A DNA stretch of 41,961 nt. Origin: a virus. The translations under genes and the position numbers were made by a program. Location: positions 1-41,961 of IMG/VR virus record IMGVR_UViG_3300022745_000068; one strand, 5' to 3'. Numbering within the stretch: position 1 is the first letter of the stretch; every line of letters begins with the position of its first letter. Shown in pieces: positions 24,206 through 32,986 of this stretch. The notes under the pieces are model-generated. The model had not been told where the DNA came from, did no database searches, and worked only from the letters and a program-made list of their open reading frames with translations.

Positions 24206-25273
24206 CTATGCTGCTACAGCCGCATCAGCTAGCCATGGTAAGCCATTCTGTGCGGATGATAATACGGTTCCTACAGGAGCGAACGGCGAAGGCGCTTGAG
24301 AAGCCGCCTGAGAATAGCCCCCTTGAAATCCTGAAGAGAAGTCCCCTAGACCGCTAAGGAGACTCCCTGGAGTCCCCCACATTTGTTGAGCCGCCGCCTG
24401 CTGCTTCGCGTTAGCTTCCTGTTGCGCCTGCCACGACTGCATCATATCTTGGTACTGCGTCTGCTGCGCATTGATGCCTGTGTTCATGTAGTTGCCCAAC
24501 GCTCCTATAGTACTCGCACTTGCATCTACAGGAGCTAGTTGGGACTGCATGTACTGGTTCAGCGCATTAGCCTGATTCCCTGTTACCCCCAAGGATGTGC
24601 CATAAGGCGTTGAACCCGCCATCTGCTGTGCACCTGCACCCGCCACTCCTAAGTTCTGACCCGCTGTGCCTACGCTGCCAGCTGTCCCCAACGCTTTATC
24701 ATAGGCACCTAGTCCTTGCAGCGCGCGTTGCAGCTGCTGGTTCTGCCAGTCAATATTGAAATTAGTTGACGCCTGATTAGCTGCACCTGCTGCCTGCTGC
24801 CCCGTTAACCCGTATTGCGCATTGGTAACGTTGGCTCTGTCAGCTGCCTGCTGCGCCATCTGCTGGTACAACGCCTGCCGGGGATCTAGCCCCATGTTGG
24901 CAACTGCTTGAGCCTGAGGCAGTAACCCCATGGCTGCCCCGCTAAGAGCCTGCCCAGTCTGTACACCTTGCGCTCCTACTTGCCCGTAGCTCTGCCCCGC
25001 TGTGTTAGCAGCAGTCTGCGCACCCGCAGCATAAGGGTTGTTGAACCCTTGGTTGTATAACTGTGCGTACTGAGGAGCGTATTGCACATAGGGGCTGTTG
25101 GCACCCATCAAGCTGGAATTGTAATTGAGTATATTCTGGAGGTTAGTATCCGCTTGACCAACGCCTGCTGGCTGGTAAATGTTAGGAGTTGGGGCATTTG
25201 AATTGCCTCCGAATCCAGGACCGAGCAGCCCCCCTGACACGGTACTAACTATGTCGCCTAATCCGAAACCCAT
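24206..25273 (-). CDS. Gln/Ala/Gly-rich internal virion protein, 355 residues
   Basis: A glycine-rich N-terminus (MGFGLGDIVSTVSGG) resembles a membrane-active or hinge segment. A long Gln/Ala-rich helical body follows (QQMAQQAADRANVTNAQYG, QAQQEANAKQQAAAQQ). This is the usual appearance of DNA-transfer proteins of the P22 gp7/gp16/gp20 or T7 gp14 kind, though no direct homology can be shown here. It is the first gene behind the strong leftward promoter at 25317-25345, which also covers the two downstream ejection proteins and the PurD-like gene. Confidence 0.7.
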   Translation of the reverse strand: MGFGLGDIVSTVSGGLLGPGFGGNSNAPTPNIYQPAGVGQADTNLQNILNYNSSLMGANSPYVQYAPQYAQLYNQGFNNPYAAGAQTAANTAGQSYGQVGAQGVQTGQALSGAAMGLLPQAQAVANMGLDPRQALYQQMAQQAADRANVTNAQYGLTGQQAAGAANQASTNFNIDWQNQQLQRALQGLGAYDKALGTAGSVGTAGQNLGVAGAGAQQMAGSTPYGTSLGVTGNQANALNQYMQSQLAPVDASASTIGALGNYMNTGINAQQTQYQDMMQSWQAQQEANAKQQAAAQQMWGTPGSLLSGLGDFSSGFQGGYSQAASQAPSPFAPVGTVLSSAQNGLPWLADAAVAA

Positions 25274-25316
25274 ACGACCCCTCTAGGTATAAAAAGCGTT
25301 CTAAACTACTGGTTAC

Positions 25317-25345
25317 TTTATAAAATCTTTAGCCGTCTGTGTCAA
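25317..25345 (-). promoter_or_regulatory. Strong sigma70 promoter for ejection proteins and PurD-like gene
   Basis: Read leftwards, TTGACA (25345-25340) and TATAAA (25322-25317) are separated by 17 bases. That is a perfect -35 and a 5/6 -10, the best promoter match inside the late operon. It lies in the 93-base gap between the holin stop and the start at 25273. Confidence 0.75.
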
Positions 25346-25366
25346 TCTAATCCTACTGACCTGAAA

Positions 25367-25750
25367 CTACCTTGACACACCTTTTATCTTCTCAAATGTC
25401 CGCAAGCCGCCCATACCTAACATACCAAACATGAGCTGCCACAAAGTATCATCCAGCTTAGGAAGCGCGGGCACAGCAAGGTGCGCCACCGCGAACCCCC
25501 ACGTAGCGAACGGAGTTATTATGTACTGGTAAAACAATGCTAATGCACAGCACCAGCCTATTGCTGGTCGCCACCCCGCCACGAACAGATCATTACTCTC
25601 AGCCTCTTTCTGGTTGGTCACGCTCTGCTGCTCGTCCCATGCTTGTAGCGCAGTAACAAGCTCTTGCAGTTGCTGCGCTCGCTGAGCGGGGTCGGGGATG
25701 AAATCTAGTATCTTACTGAACAGAGGCATCAATGCAGCTAGGACTGGCAT
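25367..25750 (-). CDS. Holin of the 3TM type
   Basis: This 127-residue membrane protein has the signature of Holin_3TMs/GTA-type holins. An N-terminal helical part (DPAQRAQQLQELVTALQAWDEQQ) is followed by FVAGWRPAIGWCCALALFYQYIITP and a second hydrophobic region, WQLMFGMLGMGGLRTFEKIKG. It would form the inner-membrane lesion that releases the endolysin. Its start overlaps the endolysin end by 13 bases. It is the last gene of the lysis cassette, before the 25317-25345 promoter. Confidence 0.85.
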   Translation of the reverse strand: MPVLAALMPLFSKILDFIPDPAQRAQQLQELVTALQAWDEQQSVTNQKEAESNDLFVAGWRPAIGWCCALALFYQYIITPFATWGFAVAHLAVPALPKLDDTLWQLMFGMLGMGGLRTFEKIKGVSR

Positions 25751-26214
25751 AGCTCACCTCCTGCATTTTTATATGCCTCAAGTAAGGACGCGACACTATT
25801 GGTGTGCTGCCCAGCTAAGCTCCCTTCAAAGGACGCCCATCTGCTAGAGCAAGCTAGTATGGCGTTCTGTATCTTCCCGCTCGCTATCAGGCTTGTAGCG
25901 TTGCACTCCCTAATCAACTGCAGTGCTATCTTGTCCTGCGACTCTGGGGAGAAGTCAGGTAGGTCTAAGCGTGATTTGTAAGCGTCAAAGTAATGCTCCA
26001 AAATCTGGTATCTGCCTGCCGCTGTGGAGTATATACTATATTTAGGGATGAACACCTTCTGCCTAGGATGGTCATCATAACCCTCAAACAGAGTCCCTCC
26101 TACGACAACGTTATAGCCATCGTCCGAGTCTGCTACAGTGCTAGTACCCTCGCTGACTCCTATCATGTCTAGGAAAGCATTCAAGTTAGTTGGTACACCT
26201 TGCAGTCTAGCCAT
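25738..26214 (-). CDS. Lambda R-like endolysin (GH104 lytic transglycosylase)
   Basis: This 158-residue protein has the R-type layout: LNAFLDMIGVSEGT with the likely catalytic Glu22, GYNVVVGGTLFEGYDDHPR, then STAAGRYQILEHYFDAY. Family members cleave peptidoglycan with formation of 1,6-anhydro ends. No signal peptide is visible, so release through the downstream holin is expected. The size equals that of lambda R. AGGAGAGC upstream gives a good ribosome-binding site. Confidence 0.9.
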   Translation of the reverse strand: MARLQGVPTNLNAFLDMIGVSEGTSTVADSDDGYNVVVGGTLFEGYDDHPRQKVFIPKYSIYSTAAGRYQILEHYFDAYKSRLDLPDFSPESQDKIALQLIRECNATSLIASGKIQNAILACSSRWASFEGSLAGQHTNSVASLLEAYKNAGGELCQS

Positions 26215-26227
26215 ATAGCTCTCCTCT

Positions 26228-26455
26228 CTAAAGATGCTTATGCCCGTCCGTTACATCTATCATCCCCAATTGTCTCGGCGTGAGCCTCATGATATTATTG
26301 ATATCCGATACTACCGCCGACAGAGCTTCAACATCCCTGCGTGTCATCTGCACATTCTCAGCAACATGAACTATCTGGGCTTGCTGGTAGCACGCTATAC
26401 TGCCTAAAAAAATGAACCCCACAAGAGCAGAGCCTGTCTGTATGCTAGTGTACAT
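26228..26455 (-). CDS. Small membrane or lipoprotein-like lysis protein, spanin candidate
   Basis: I prefer ATG 26455 (75 residues) over 26473, because the first lies just behind the previous stop and has GGGGGTGA upstream. A hydrophobic N-terminus (ALVGFIFLGSIAC) ends in a cysteine within an incomplete lipobox. A helical, charged part follows (VQMTRRDVEALSAVVSDINN). This fits an outer-membrane spanin or a membrane-anchored periplasmic spanin subunit. The partner could be the preceding coiled-coil membrane protein. The spanin call is inference from position and topology. Confidence 0.5.
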   Translation of the reverse strand: MYTSIQTGSALVGFIFLGSIACYQQAQIVHVAENVQMTRRDVEALSAVVSDINNIMRLTPRQLGMIDVTDGHKHL

Positions 26456-26456
26456 C

Positions 26457-26660
26457 TCAATTATCACCCCCATGTAATATTTTTAAGAACGCACTTACAA
26501 TAACCACAAGTGAGGCTATCCCTCCGATGAACATCTTAGCCACCCAGCCAGCCGTGTCATAGGTCGCAATCTTGAGTTCTAGGGATCTAACCTTCCCCTC
26601 AATCTCCTTCAGCTCTTCCTTGATGGATGCGAGTTCCGTATCTTCCTTGCGCCTGTCCAA
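26457..26660 (-). CDS. XhlA-like coiled-coil membrane protein, 67 residues
   Basis: Residues 5-33 form a charged coiled coil (SIKEELKEIEGKVRSLELK). A transmembrane helix follows (KMFIGGIASLVVIVSAFLKIL), ending in HGGDN. This is the architecture of XhlA, the lysis-associated membrane protein of PBSX-type phages. It is the first gene of the lysis group. It could also serve as an inner-membrane spanin, but the coiled coil precedes the membrane segment. Confidence 0.6.
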   Translation of the reverse strand: MDRRKEDTELASIKEELKEIEGKVRSLELKIATYDTAGWVAKMFIGGIASLVVIVSAFLKILHGGDN

Positions 26661-26669
26661 TGGTGCCTC

Positions 26670-26981
26670 CTATAGTTGCGCCCTTAGAGCTGCTTTGCGT
26701 GCTATGATGCCATTTACTACTGCCAGTGAACTCGCGTCCCCTACCACTGCCTCTGATAAACGACGCGGTGTGAGCATCAAATCTAAATTGCCCAGCTCTA
26801 TCAATGCCTTATCCCTATCGCTAATCACTGGCTTCACGAACCCGCCATCCGCATAAGTGTCCCCGATGGAAGCCACATCACTGGCAACGAGAAGCTGCCC
26901 TCCAGGAGGCGTCCACTGATTCGGATCGTCCAACTCTATCACGTTCTCTACGAGCCCGTTATTTATTAATGCGTATTTCAT
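26670..26981 (-). CDS. Fibre-assembly-like small protein, 103 residues
   Basis: ATG 26981 (MKYALINNG) is chosen over the longer frame from 26999, since it starts one base after the fibre stop with a GGAGGGGG site. The sequence MKYALINNGLVENVIELDD, GQLLVASDVASIGDTYADGG and LTPRRLSEAVVGD is like small proteins that follow phage tail fibres and resemble fibre-assembly chaperones. A chaperone for the glycine-tipped fibre encoded just upstream is the likely role. Confidence 0.6.
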   Translation of the reverse strand: MKYALINNGLVENVIELDDPNQWTPPGGQLLVASDVASIGDTYADGGFVKPVISDRDKALIELGNLDLMLTPRRLSEAVVGDASSLAVVNGIIARKAALRAQL

Positions 26982-26982
26982 A

Positions 26983-28320
26983 TCAACCGCCCCCTGCAAA
27001 TATTGTTATCCTTACCTCGCCTCGCGCACCTGCGCCACCGCTGCTACCGCCTCCTCCTCCTGGAGCTACGCCCGCACTACCATTATTGCCGCCATTGCCT
27101 CCGAAAGAACTCGCGCCTCCTGAATGGGAAGTTGTACCCCCTGCCCCGCCGCCGCCGCCATATACAGATGCCGCACCATTTTGGTTGCCGCCATACCCGC
27201 CGCCGCCGCCGCCCGTATAAAACCCGCCTTGGGGAGCCGTAGAAGTTGTGCCTCCGTACCCTTCTCCACCTGTATCATTTACCCCGCCCGATGGTGAAGC
27301 ATCGTAACCCCCAGCTGCGCCGCCTGGGTCGGAACTCGCATTTGCCCCTCCAGCACCACCAAAAGCGGTGAGCCACGAACCTATAGATGAGTTACCACCG
27401 TTACCGCCGCCTGCAGAACCGCCCGCACCGATAACTATGCTTTCAGTTGCCCCTAAAGACGATAAAAGTACCCACCTGTATTTATAGGAACCGCCGCCAC
27501 CGCCGCCACCCGCGCTACCGCCTCCTCCTCCTGCTCCCCATGATTCAAGTAGCACCATAGCATTTGCAGAATACCCTGATGGTTTAGTCCAGGTTCCTGA
27601 AGCTGTGAAGACCTGACGGTTCACCGCTATGGCGTTCTGCACAAAAGCGGTAGTAGCTAGTTGGGTAGTGTTTGTACCGTTAGCAGCTGTAGGTGCCGCA
27701 GGAGTACCCGTAAATGTAGGACTAGCCAACAATGCAAGACTAGATAATGCTACTCCCGTATCTTTTATCAGTACACCTGTAGCTCCGTTGTAAACTGCTA
27801 CATCACCGTCGGTCGACGATCCCGAGCCGCTGACGAGTGCAGAAGGTAGCGTAGGGTTCATAATAACATGCACCCCTCCCGCTACTATCATCATGTAGGC
27901 GCAACCAGCTATTACCTCTCCACCCACTAAAGCGACTAACCCCGAAGAGGTAACTTTCTGAACAGCCGTAACACCTGTGCCACCCACATCGAGCGTCATA
28001 GCTCCTGAGTTAGAGTACCCAGCTATGAACGATACTATATTACCATCAGTCAGTGCGAAGCTGTTGGGCGTAGTCGTAGCAACTACCTGCGCATTGGCAG
28101 ACCCCGTGGAAGTACCCCCCGAGAATAATGCAGTACCCCCTTGAGCGTGCGACAGAGGTGTAGTCAAGCCTGATAGTGAGGTGATGTCCCCGTTAGCCCC
28201 ATTGGCAGCGCATCTAGCATTGACATCCGCAACTATAGTATTAAAGTCCGCCATCACCTGCGAGGCATCAGCGAGCGACCCGTTCGTTAAATTATAAGGT
28301 ATTGATGGGATGATGGTCAT
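26983..28320 (-). CDS. Second tail fibre with glycine-rich tip, 445 residues
   Basis: The N-terminal 200 residues are of tail-fibre type (DITSLSGLTTPLSHAQGGTA, SPTFTGTPAAPTAANGTN, QLATTAFVQNAIA). After FTASGTWTKPSG near residue 240 the rest is very glycine-rich (GAGGGGGSAGGGGGGGS, GGAGGTTSHSGG), as in receptor-binding tips with polyglycine helices. The TASGTWTKP...GAGGGG pattern is common in phage fibres and resembles the tip of the 1576-residue fibre on the other strand. The phage thus has two different glycine-tipped adhesins. It is followed by its probable chaperone gene. Confidence 0.85.
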   Translation of the reverse strand: MTIIPSIPYNLTNGSLADASQVMADFNTIVADVNARCAANGANGDITSLSGLTTPLSHAQGGTALFSGGTSTGSANAQVVATTTPNSFALTDGNIVSFIAGYSNSGAMTLDVGGTGVTAVQKVTSSGLVALVGGEVIAGCAYMMIVAGGVHVIMNPTLPSALVSGSGSSTDGDVAVYNGATGVLIKDTGVALSSLALLASPTFTGTPAAPTAANGTNTTQLATTAFVQNAIAVNRQVFTASGTWTKPSGYSANAMVLLESWGAGGGGGSAGGGGGGGSYKYRWVLLSSLGATESIVIGAGGSAGGGNGGNSSIGSWLTAFGGAGGANASSDPGGAAGGYDASPSGGVNDTGGEGYGGTTSTAPQGGFYTGGGGGGYGGNQNGAASVYGGGGGAGGTTSHSGGASSFGGNGGNNGSAGVAPGGGGGSSGGAGARGEVRITIFAGGG

Positions 28321-28330
28321 GAGTGCCTCT

Positions 28331-29941
28331 CTAATTCAGGATATATTTTAGCGGCTTGTACCCTAAATGCAAGCTAGAAATCCGTAATCCTAAAGCAGAT
28401 GCTCCTGTGCCTAATACTTTGAGTCTACTAAACACCACTGCCTGATCCCAAGGGATAGTGAGAGGCGTAAGACCCGAGGTTGATGCTCCCCACTTCCCTA
28501 GCCCCCATATAAATGCACCCCATATAGACTGGTTAGCTGCTATGGCTATGTTGCCTCGCGCAAGAGCCGTACCGTTCTCGTCTTGAGCGGTAAAGTTATA
28601 AGACTGCCCGCTAGCTGGAGTAGCCATTTCTATAGTAGATCTAGTTAGCGAATTGGCGTACATATTGCCTAAGTCGGTCATAGGAGAAGTGAGTAAACGC
28701 CAGCTCAGAGGTACACCATCCTCCACAAAACCTACCCCTGCGCCATTATGACCCTGCACTACAAACGAATTGTATATCTTACCCACTCGGTTGTTAGACA
28801 CTAAAAGGAAGTCGTTACCGTTAGGGCAAGCCATGCCGTACTCAAACGTATGCGGTCCTGTCCATAATTTTGACTTCATCGTGTACCAGTAATCTTGGTA
28901 GGGAGTGGCATTGACTGCACCATTCTGGATACATATCCTGTAAGTATCTGAATTAAATGATGCACATGCTCTGCTGGGAGTGAGAGCGTTAATGAAAGGT
29001 GTTGCTAAATCTTTATTAGGTTCAGATACTTGCCCTGCGAAACTTATGACACGGATGCCGTCTACCGCCATGAATACCACGCCTTCTGGCGTAGGCACTA
29101 CTGTACGGGATGCAGTAGTGCCTACAGAGGGAGAAAGCAGGTTAGTAGAAAGGTTAGACGTAACAGCGTCCCCTGTGATGAGGGTGACGGAGTTAGTCTT
29201 GAACGCTAACAGACCCTGCACAATACCTTGGGAAGTAGTGCTAACAGGTAGCTGCGCGAACGCTGTAATGGGCGTGTAGTCACCTATAGTAAAACTCTGG
29301 TTAGAGTTCGCCATAGCTAATGCCAATGTATCTGTGTAGTACACCACGTTCTTACAGACGAAGTATGTCCTGTTACTAAATACTTGGGCAGCACTAGGCA
29401 CAGAAGGTAACGCGTTCGTAGAAGTGTTGCCAGAACTCCACACTGGAGACGTTGGGGTCGTGACGTCAAACACCCCGAAGAAATGAGTCGCCCCATCAAA
29501 ACCGATATGTGCCGTCACTAATTTGATACTCATCAGAGTCATCTGAGGAGGTATCCAGTCTCCTGTAGTAGCCTGCGACGTAGGTACATTGTTGGTTGTA
29601 ATGCCAGATACTGTCAGGAATGCCCCAGATGAAGCATCGCACGCGAAAGGGTAATCCTTGCCTGCATACGTACCCGTGGTTATGCCCACAAGCCCATAGA
29701 CTATACCATTAACTTGGTACATAACTGTGACAGGTCCTACAGTGCCAGGAGCTGACGCCCAAGTAGAGAAATCTATAGCCGTCGTGTTAGCGGGTCTACA
29801 CACGAAGCAAGCTGGTGTGGAAGGGTCAGGGATAAGATCCTGTAGCACCTCACACGCTCCAGAAGATGAGTTGTCGCCACTCAGAGTGTCGTATACACCC
29901 ATCGGTCTGAATCTGATAGGATGTTCCGCACGAGTCGTCAT
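28331..29941 (-). CDS. Tail stabilisation / nozzle-like protein, 536 residues
   Basis: The protein is beta-rich throughout (VTVMYQVNGIVYGLVG, QGIVQGLLAFKTNSVTLITG, GVVFMAVDGIRVISFAG), consistent with a beta-propeller-like platform. The pattern, with VNGIVYGLVG early and AVDGIRVISF in the middle, is typical of podovirus tail proteins related to P22 gp10 or T7 gp12. It lies between the adaptor and the fibre, the expected order. It would form the tip of the short tail and hold the fibres. Confidence 0.75.
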   Translation of the reverse strand: MTTRAEHPIRFRPMGVYDTLSGDNSSSGACEVLQDLIPDPSTPACFVCRPANTTAIDFSTWASAPGTVGPVTVMYQVNGIVYGLVGITTGTYAGKDYPFACDASSGAFLTVSGITTNNVPTSQATTGDWIPPQMTLMSIKLVTAHIGFDGATHFFGVFDVTTPTSPVWSSGNTSTNALPSVPSAAQVFSNRTYFVCKNVVYYTDTLALAMANSNQSFTIGDYTPITAFAQLPVSTTSQGIVQGLLAFKTNSVTLITGDAVTSNLSTNLLSPSVGTTASRTVVPTPEGVVFMAVDGIRVISFAGQVSEPNKDLATPFINALTPSRACASFNSDTYRICIQNGAVNATPYQDYWYTMKSKLWTGPHTFEYGMACPNGNDFLLVSNNRVGKIYNSFVVQGHNGAGVGFVEDGVPLSWRLLTSPMTDLGNMYANSLTRSTIEMATPASGQSYNFTAQDENGTALARGNIAIAANQSIWGAFIWGLGKWGASTSGLTPLTIPWDQAVVFSRLKVLGTGASALGLRISSLHLGYKPLKYILN

Positions 29942-29949
29942 GGCGTACC

Positions 29950-30636
29950 TCAGAACCCTAGTTTCTTAGAGGGTGGCAATGCCCCTGATTGTCTGAAATT
30001 TCTAGGACCTAGCTGGACAGTTTGAGAGTACCCGCCCTTGTCATCATCCATAGTAAGGTATTTGCGCATGCGCTTATCAACTTCTCTAGCCCAGTCACCC
30101 TTACGCGCATCATCACATAGATCCGCAGCCTCTACGCATAGATCTTTTATCAGCACCCGCTGATTAGGGAACCATGGTATAGTATTACTAGTCTCTGGTG
30201 TGGCGATATCCGCCATCTGAGAACGATACCTAACAGTGATATTCAAGGGTATTGCTGGGGGCGGGTAGAACGCCATAGCAGGCGGGGACTGAGACATATC
30301 AGTCGCGAAGTTATCTGGGTAATTGCTTATGCCGTCAGCCGTATAAGCTCTGTCCAAGTCCTTCAAAGGTACTTCGCTCAGATAAAATACAGTTCCGTCT
30401 ATATTATAAAATACATCGTAGAACCGCAGATAGTCCGCAGGCAATGACCAGAAATATGGTATAGTTGCCTGCGGAGTTATTTGGAACGTAGTGGTCTTTC
30501 TGGCTACGTCTAAATCCATCGTCTGCGCATAGTCCGCGAGCACCACGTTTAGGAGCTGCCCGACTTGAGCTGTCCTACCAGGTATGTTGCATATCTGACA
30601 TACTAGATTGACAATCTGCGCAGCGGTGTAAGCCAT
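29950..30636 (-). CDS. Head-tail adaptor (tail tubular A-like), 228 residues
   Basis: The N-terminal helices (AAQIVNLVCQICNIP, LLNVVLADYAQTMDLDVARK) and the middle SLPADYLRFYDVFYNIDG with PPAMAFYPPPAI match the layout of T7 gp11-like adaptors. These form the ring between portal and nozzle. A helical C-terminus ends in a basic tail. It starts directly after the preceding gene and precedes the tail stabilisation protein. The assignment rests on order and motif type. Confidence 0.7.
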   Translation of the reverse strand: MAYTAAQIVNLVCQICNIPGRTAQVGQLLNVVLADYAQTMDLDVARKTTTFQITPQATIPYFWSLPADYLRFYDVFYNIDGTVFYLSEVPLKDLDRAYTADGISNYPDNFATDMSQSPPAMAFYPPPAIPLNITVRYRSQMADIATPETSNTIPWFPNQRVLIKDLCVEAADLCDDARKGDWAREVDKRMRKYLTMDDDKGGYSQTVQLGPRNFRQSGALPPSKKLGF

Positions 30637-31014
30637 CTACTCCCCTGTTATCTCTTTCTCAGCTTCTGCGAGCAGAGCTTTGTACGCATCTAAGTTGCCA
30701 GTGCGCGCAGTAAACTCATTCTGCTTAGCTACATGATTTTGTTTTTCTATAGTGGTCTTGCCATTAACGGTCTCAGCAATGCCGTCACGTAAGGCATTGA
30801 GTAGTTTTTCTTCTACCGCAATCTTGGACTCCATATCCCGTTTAGTGCCGAAAGCTTTCTGGCGGTTGATAGCTTTGCGAACTTTGTCAAGCTCCGCATC
30901 AAAATCTTCCTTAGCAGCCCCCACAGGTAAGTTACCTGCTACCTGGATCTGGTACCCGTTACCGTAATCCACTATATGGTTAATAGCATATCCGACTTTC
31001 TTTTCTTCAGTCAT
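30637..31014 (-). CDS. Coiled-coil virion-associated protein, 125 residues
   Basis: A short beta N-terminus (VGYAINHIVDYGNGYQIQVAG) is followed by two long charged helices (FDAELDKVRKAINRQKAFG; ESKIAVEEKLLNALRDGI). It has no known motif. Its position between capsid and adaptor genes suggests a head completion or core protein. Its stop touches the start of the adaptor gene. Confidence 0.6.
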   Translation of the reverse strand: MTEEKKVGYAINHIVDYGNGYQIQVAGNLPVGAAKEDFDAELDKVRKAINRQKAFGTKRDMESKIAVEEKLLNALRDGIAETVNGKTTIEKQNHVAKQNEFTARTGNLDAYKALLAEAEKEITGE

Positions 31015-31041
31015 CGTAATCTCCCGTATATAAATTAAAAA

Positions 31042-31542
31042 CTAAGCAGTGTACCGCACACCGCTAGACCCTAGCACCGCCCCTCTGGACTCCATAGAGC
31101 GGCGTCCATTGTAGACATTAGAGTTCTCTCCTAGGCGTATGTCTTCTTCTTTCCAACCACGCCCCGCAATATCTTTAAGGGTCTGAATCACCCCTACAGA
31201 TTTAGTATAGGTTTTGCCATTATAATACAGCACCCCATCCAATGAGATGTAGGGTTGCGCTGGTGAAAGATTCAGAGTTATGGTTTCTAAATCTGCGCCC
31301 TTATCATCCTTACCTGCACTAAATAGAGCAGTAGTCTTATGTTTCTTGATAGCAGCCTCTTTGAAGGCTTTCTTCTTTTGCGCTCTAATCTCAGCGGCAG
31401 CCTCTAGCTTGGCTTCCTCCTCCAGTTGCAGCATCTCCTCTTCGGTCAGTTCCATAGACAATGGTGCTGCTTTGGTTTCAATAGCTTCAGCCTTCTTATC
31501 CAAGATAGCAGTAGGCTCATTTTCTTTTTTCTTATCAGACAT
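31042..31542 (-). CDS. Virion-associated protein with charged coiled coil, 166 residues
   Basis: Residues 1-75 are a Lys/Glu-rich coiled coil (MELTEEEMLQLEEEAKLEA, RAQKKKAFKEAAIKK). Residues 85-130 form a compact domain (ISLDGVLYYNGKTYT, IQTLKDIAGRGWKEEDIRLG), and the C-terminus is Gly/Arg-rich. A gene of this type often follows the capsid gene in related phages, but I know no function. It lies just behind the stem-loop at 31561, so its expression is probably lower than that of the capsid. Confidence 0.6.
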   Translation of the reverse strand: MSDKKKENEPTAILDKKAEAIETKAAPLSMELTEEEMLQLEEEAKLEAAAEIRAQKKKAFKEAAIKKHKTTALFSAGKDDKGADLETITLNLSPAQPYISLDGVLYYNGKTYTKSVGVIQTLKDIAGRGWKEEDIRLGENSNVYNGRRSMESRGAVLGSSGVRYTA

Positions 31543-31560
31543 AAATACTCCCGTGAAAAT

Positions 31561-31585
31561 GGTGCGGAGTATTTAGCCCCGCACC
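31561..31585 (-). terminator. Stem-loop after the capsid gene, likely attenuator
   Basis: GGTGCGG (31561-31567) and CCGCACC (31579-31585) form a 7-bp GC-rich stem with an 11-base loop, directly behind the capsid stop. Read leftwards it is followed by ATTTTC, not a full U-run, so partial termination is more likely than full stop. Such an element sets capsid expression above that of downstream genes. Confidence 0.55.
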
Positions 31586-31594
31586 GTATTAATG

Positions 31595-32971
31595 TTAGCT
31601 GAAGGTTGCACCGAAATTAGACGCCGATTCAATCCGCCCGAAGAAATTATTATTCAGGATAATTGTACCGTACATAACCTTGTACCCTACAGTACGAAGT
31701 TGGTTCAACGGATCTGCCTTCTCTGCTTTGTTCAAATAGAAGAACTCCATATTGTCAAGCATAACTTGCCCGTATGCGTCTCTACCAAAGATGAAGGTTG
31801 GGTACACAGTCACAGTAGCCGCAGGAGCTGCTGAAGGAGTGCGTGCTGCACCGACTGCGGTTAGAGTCACCGTAGCACCCGCAGTCAACTGGATAGCTTG
31901 ACCAGCTAGAGGTCCTACAGTAGGTCCATTAGCGCAAGCTGCAAGGTTAGCAGGAGATGAAGTAGTGCCTAGATATACTGAGTACGTATATGCAGTGTTG
32001 GTAGGGAGAGTCACACTAATAGAACCAGCACCAGAGCCGCCTACAGTGATAGCCCCAGATACTTGACCAATTAGGGTCTCATAACCGTTCTGCACAAGTG
32101 AACCTGTGATCTGCAAGTAGTAAGTACCAGCCGCAAGACTACCGCCTGTAGTAGCCGCTGCGTACGAACCATTAGCCGCAGAAGCCCCAGTAGTAGGCTG
32201 CCCATTACCGATGAAATAAGGCACCATGTTAGATGCACACCAGCGCACTCCGCCCCACTCACCAAGCTCGTTGTTGTACAGCTTGTTGACGTCAGAGTTA
32301 GCCCATGCAAGAGTAACAGTAGAGTTTTCACGAAGATCAGCAGCCACTGCATGATGGCACACAGCAACGTAGTGCTGGAACCCACGTGGGTCTTTAGACG
32401 CCATGCTAGGTTTACCCGCAACTACTTTAGCATCTTCTTCGGTCTGACCCATGAACTCAGGAGCACCGATGATGCGTAACGCAGTCACCATACGATTCAC
32501 TTCATGCGAGTTCATCACGTCGCCGTTCTGTAGCGATGCACGGCTACCGCGAGAGTTCACGTAGTTCACTTGCGAACCAGCTAGTAGAGCATTAGCGGTA
32601 TTGCGCTCCAGGGTCTCCTCAGCGTTCATAGCAATTAGCTTGATCGCAGTTTGGAATAGAGGATGCTCAATGGTCATGTCAGCGATATCAGTAACAGTGA
32701 TAGAGTCACCCCATTGCTGAGCTACAGCACTAACTTGCGCTAGCGGGATGGTTTCTCCTGGAGGAGGCACGCCCTCTGATAAAGGAGCGATAGGTAAGTT
32801 AGTACGATCATACCGTGATGCGGTGTAGGTAGTACCACGTCCTTTTGGTAAAGTTAGTTGTTGCCCGAATTGGTATAGAACCAACTGGCGCTGAACCAGT
32901 GGTTGCACCTTCTTCTGGATATAATTACTAATATCCGACGAATAAGTTGCTGCAAAGTTAGTAGTAGCCAT
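31595..32971 (-). CDS. Major capsid protein, N4-gp56-like, with inserted Ig/FN3-like domain
   Basis: This 458-residue protein resembles N4-gp56-family capsid proteins: an N-terminal ISNYIQKKVQPLVQRQLVLY, KGRGTTYTASRYDR, SAVAQQWGDSITVTDIAD and NAEETLERNTANALLAG. The fold resumes with YPTFIFGRDAYGQVML and KVMYGTIILNN at the end. Between about 265 and 385 lies a Gly/Thr-rich beta domain (LAAGTYYLQITGS, GSISVTLPTNTAYTYSVY) that resembles an Ig- or FN3-like fold and interrupts the capsid fold. It probably projects from the head surface. The gene has a good ribosome-binding site (AGGAGACC) and an attenuator behind it. Confidence 0.9.
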   Translation of the reverse strand: MATTNFAATYSSDISNYIQKKVQPLVQRQLVLYQFGQQLTLPKGRGTTYTASRYDRTNLPIAPLSEGVPPPGETIPLAQVSAVAQQWGDSITVTDIADMTIEHPLFQTAIKLIAMNAEETLERNTANALLAGSQVNYVNSRGSRASLQNGDVMNSHEVNRMVTALRIIGAPEFMGQTEEDAKVVAGKPSMASKDPRGFQHYVAVCHHAVAADLRENSTVTLAWANSDVNKLYNNELGEWGGVRWCASNMVPYFIGNGQPTTGASAANGSYAAATTGGSLAAGTYYLQITGSLVQNGYETLIGQVSGAITVGGSGAGSISVTLPTNTAYTYSVYLGTTSSPANLAACANGPTVGPLAGQAIQLTAGATVTLTAVGAARTPSAAPAATVTVYPTFIFGRDAYGQVMLDNMEFFYLNKAEKADPLNQLRTVGYKVMYGTIILNNNFFGRIESASNFGATFS

Positions 32972-32986
32972 ATAGGTCTCCTATTA

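Noticed and set aside
26969-27242. Proline-rich rightward frames opposite the second fibre
   Set aside because: They are the antisense of glycine codons (GGN to CCN) in the fibre tip and have no start context.
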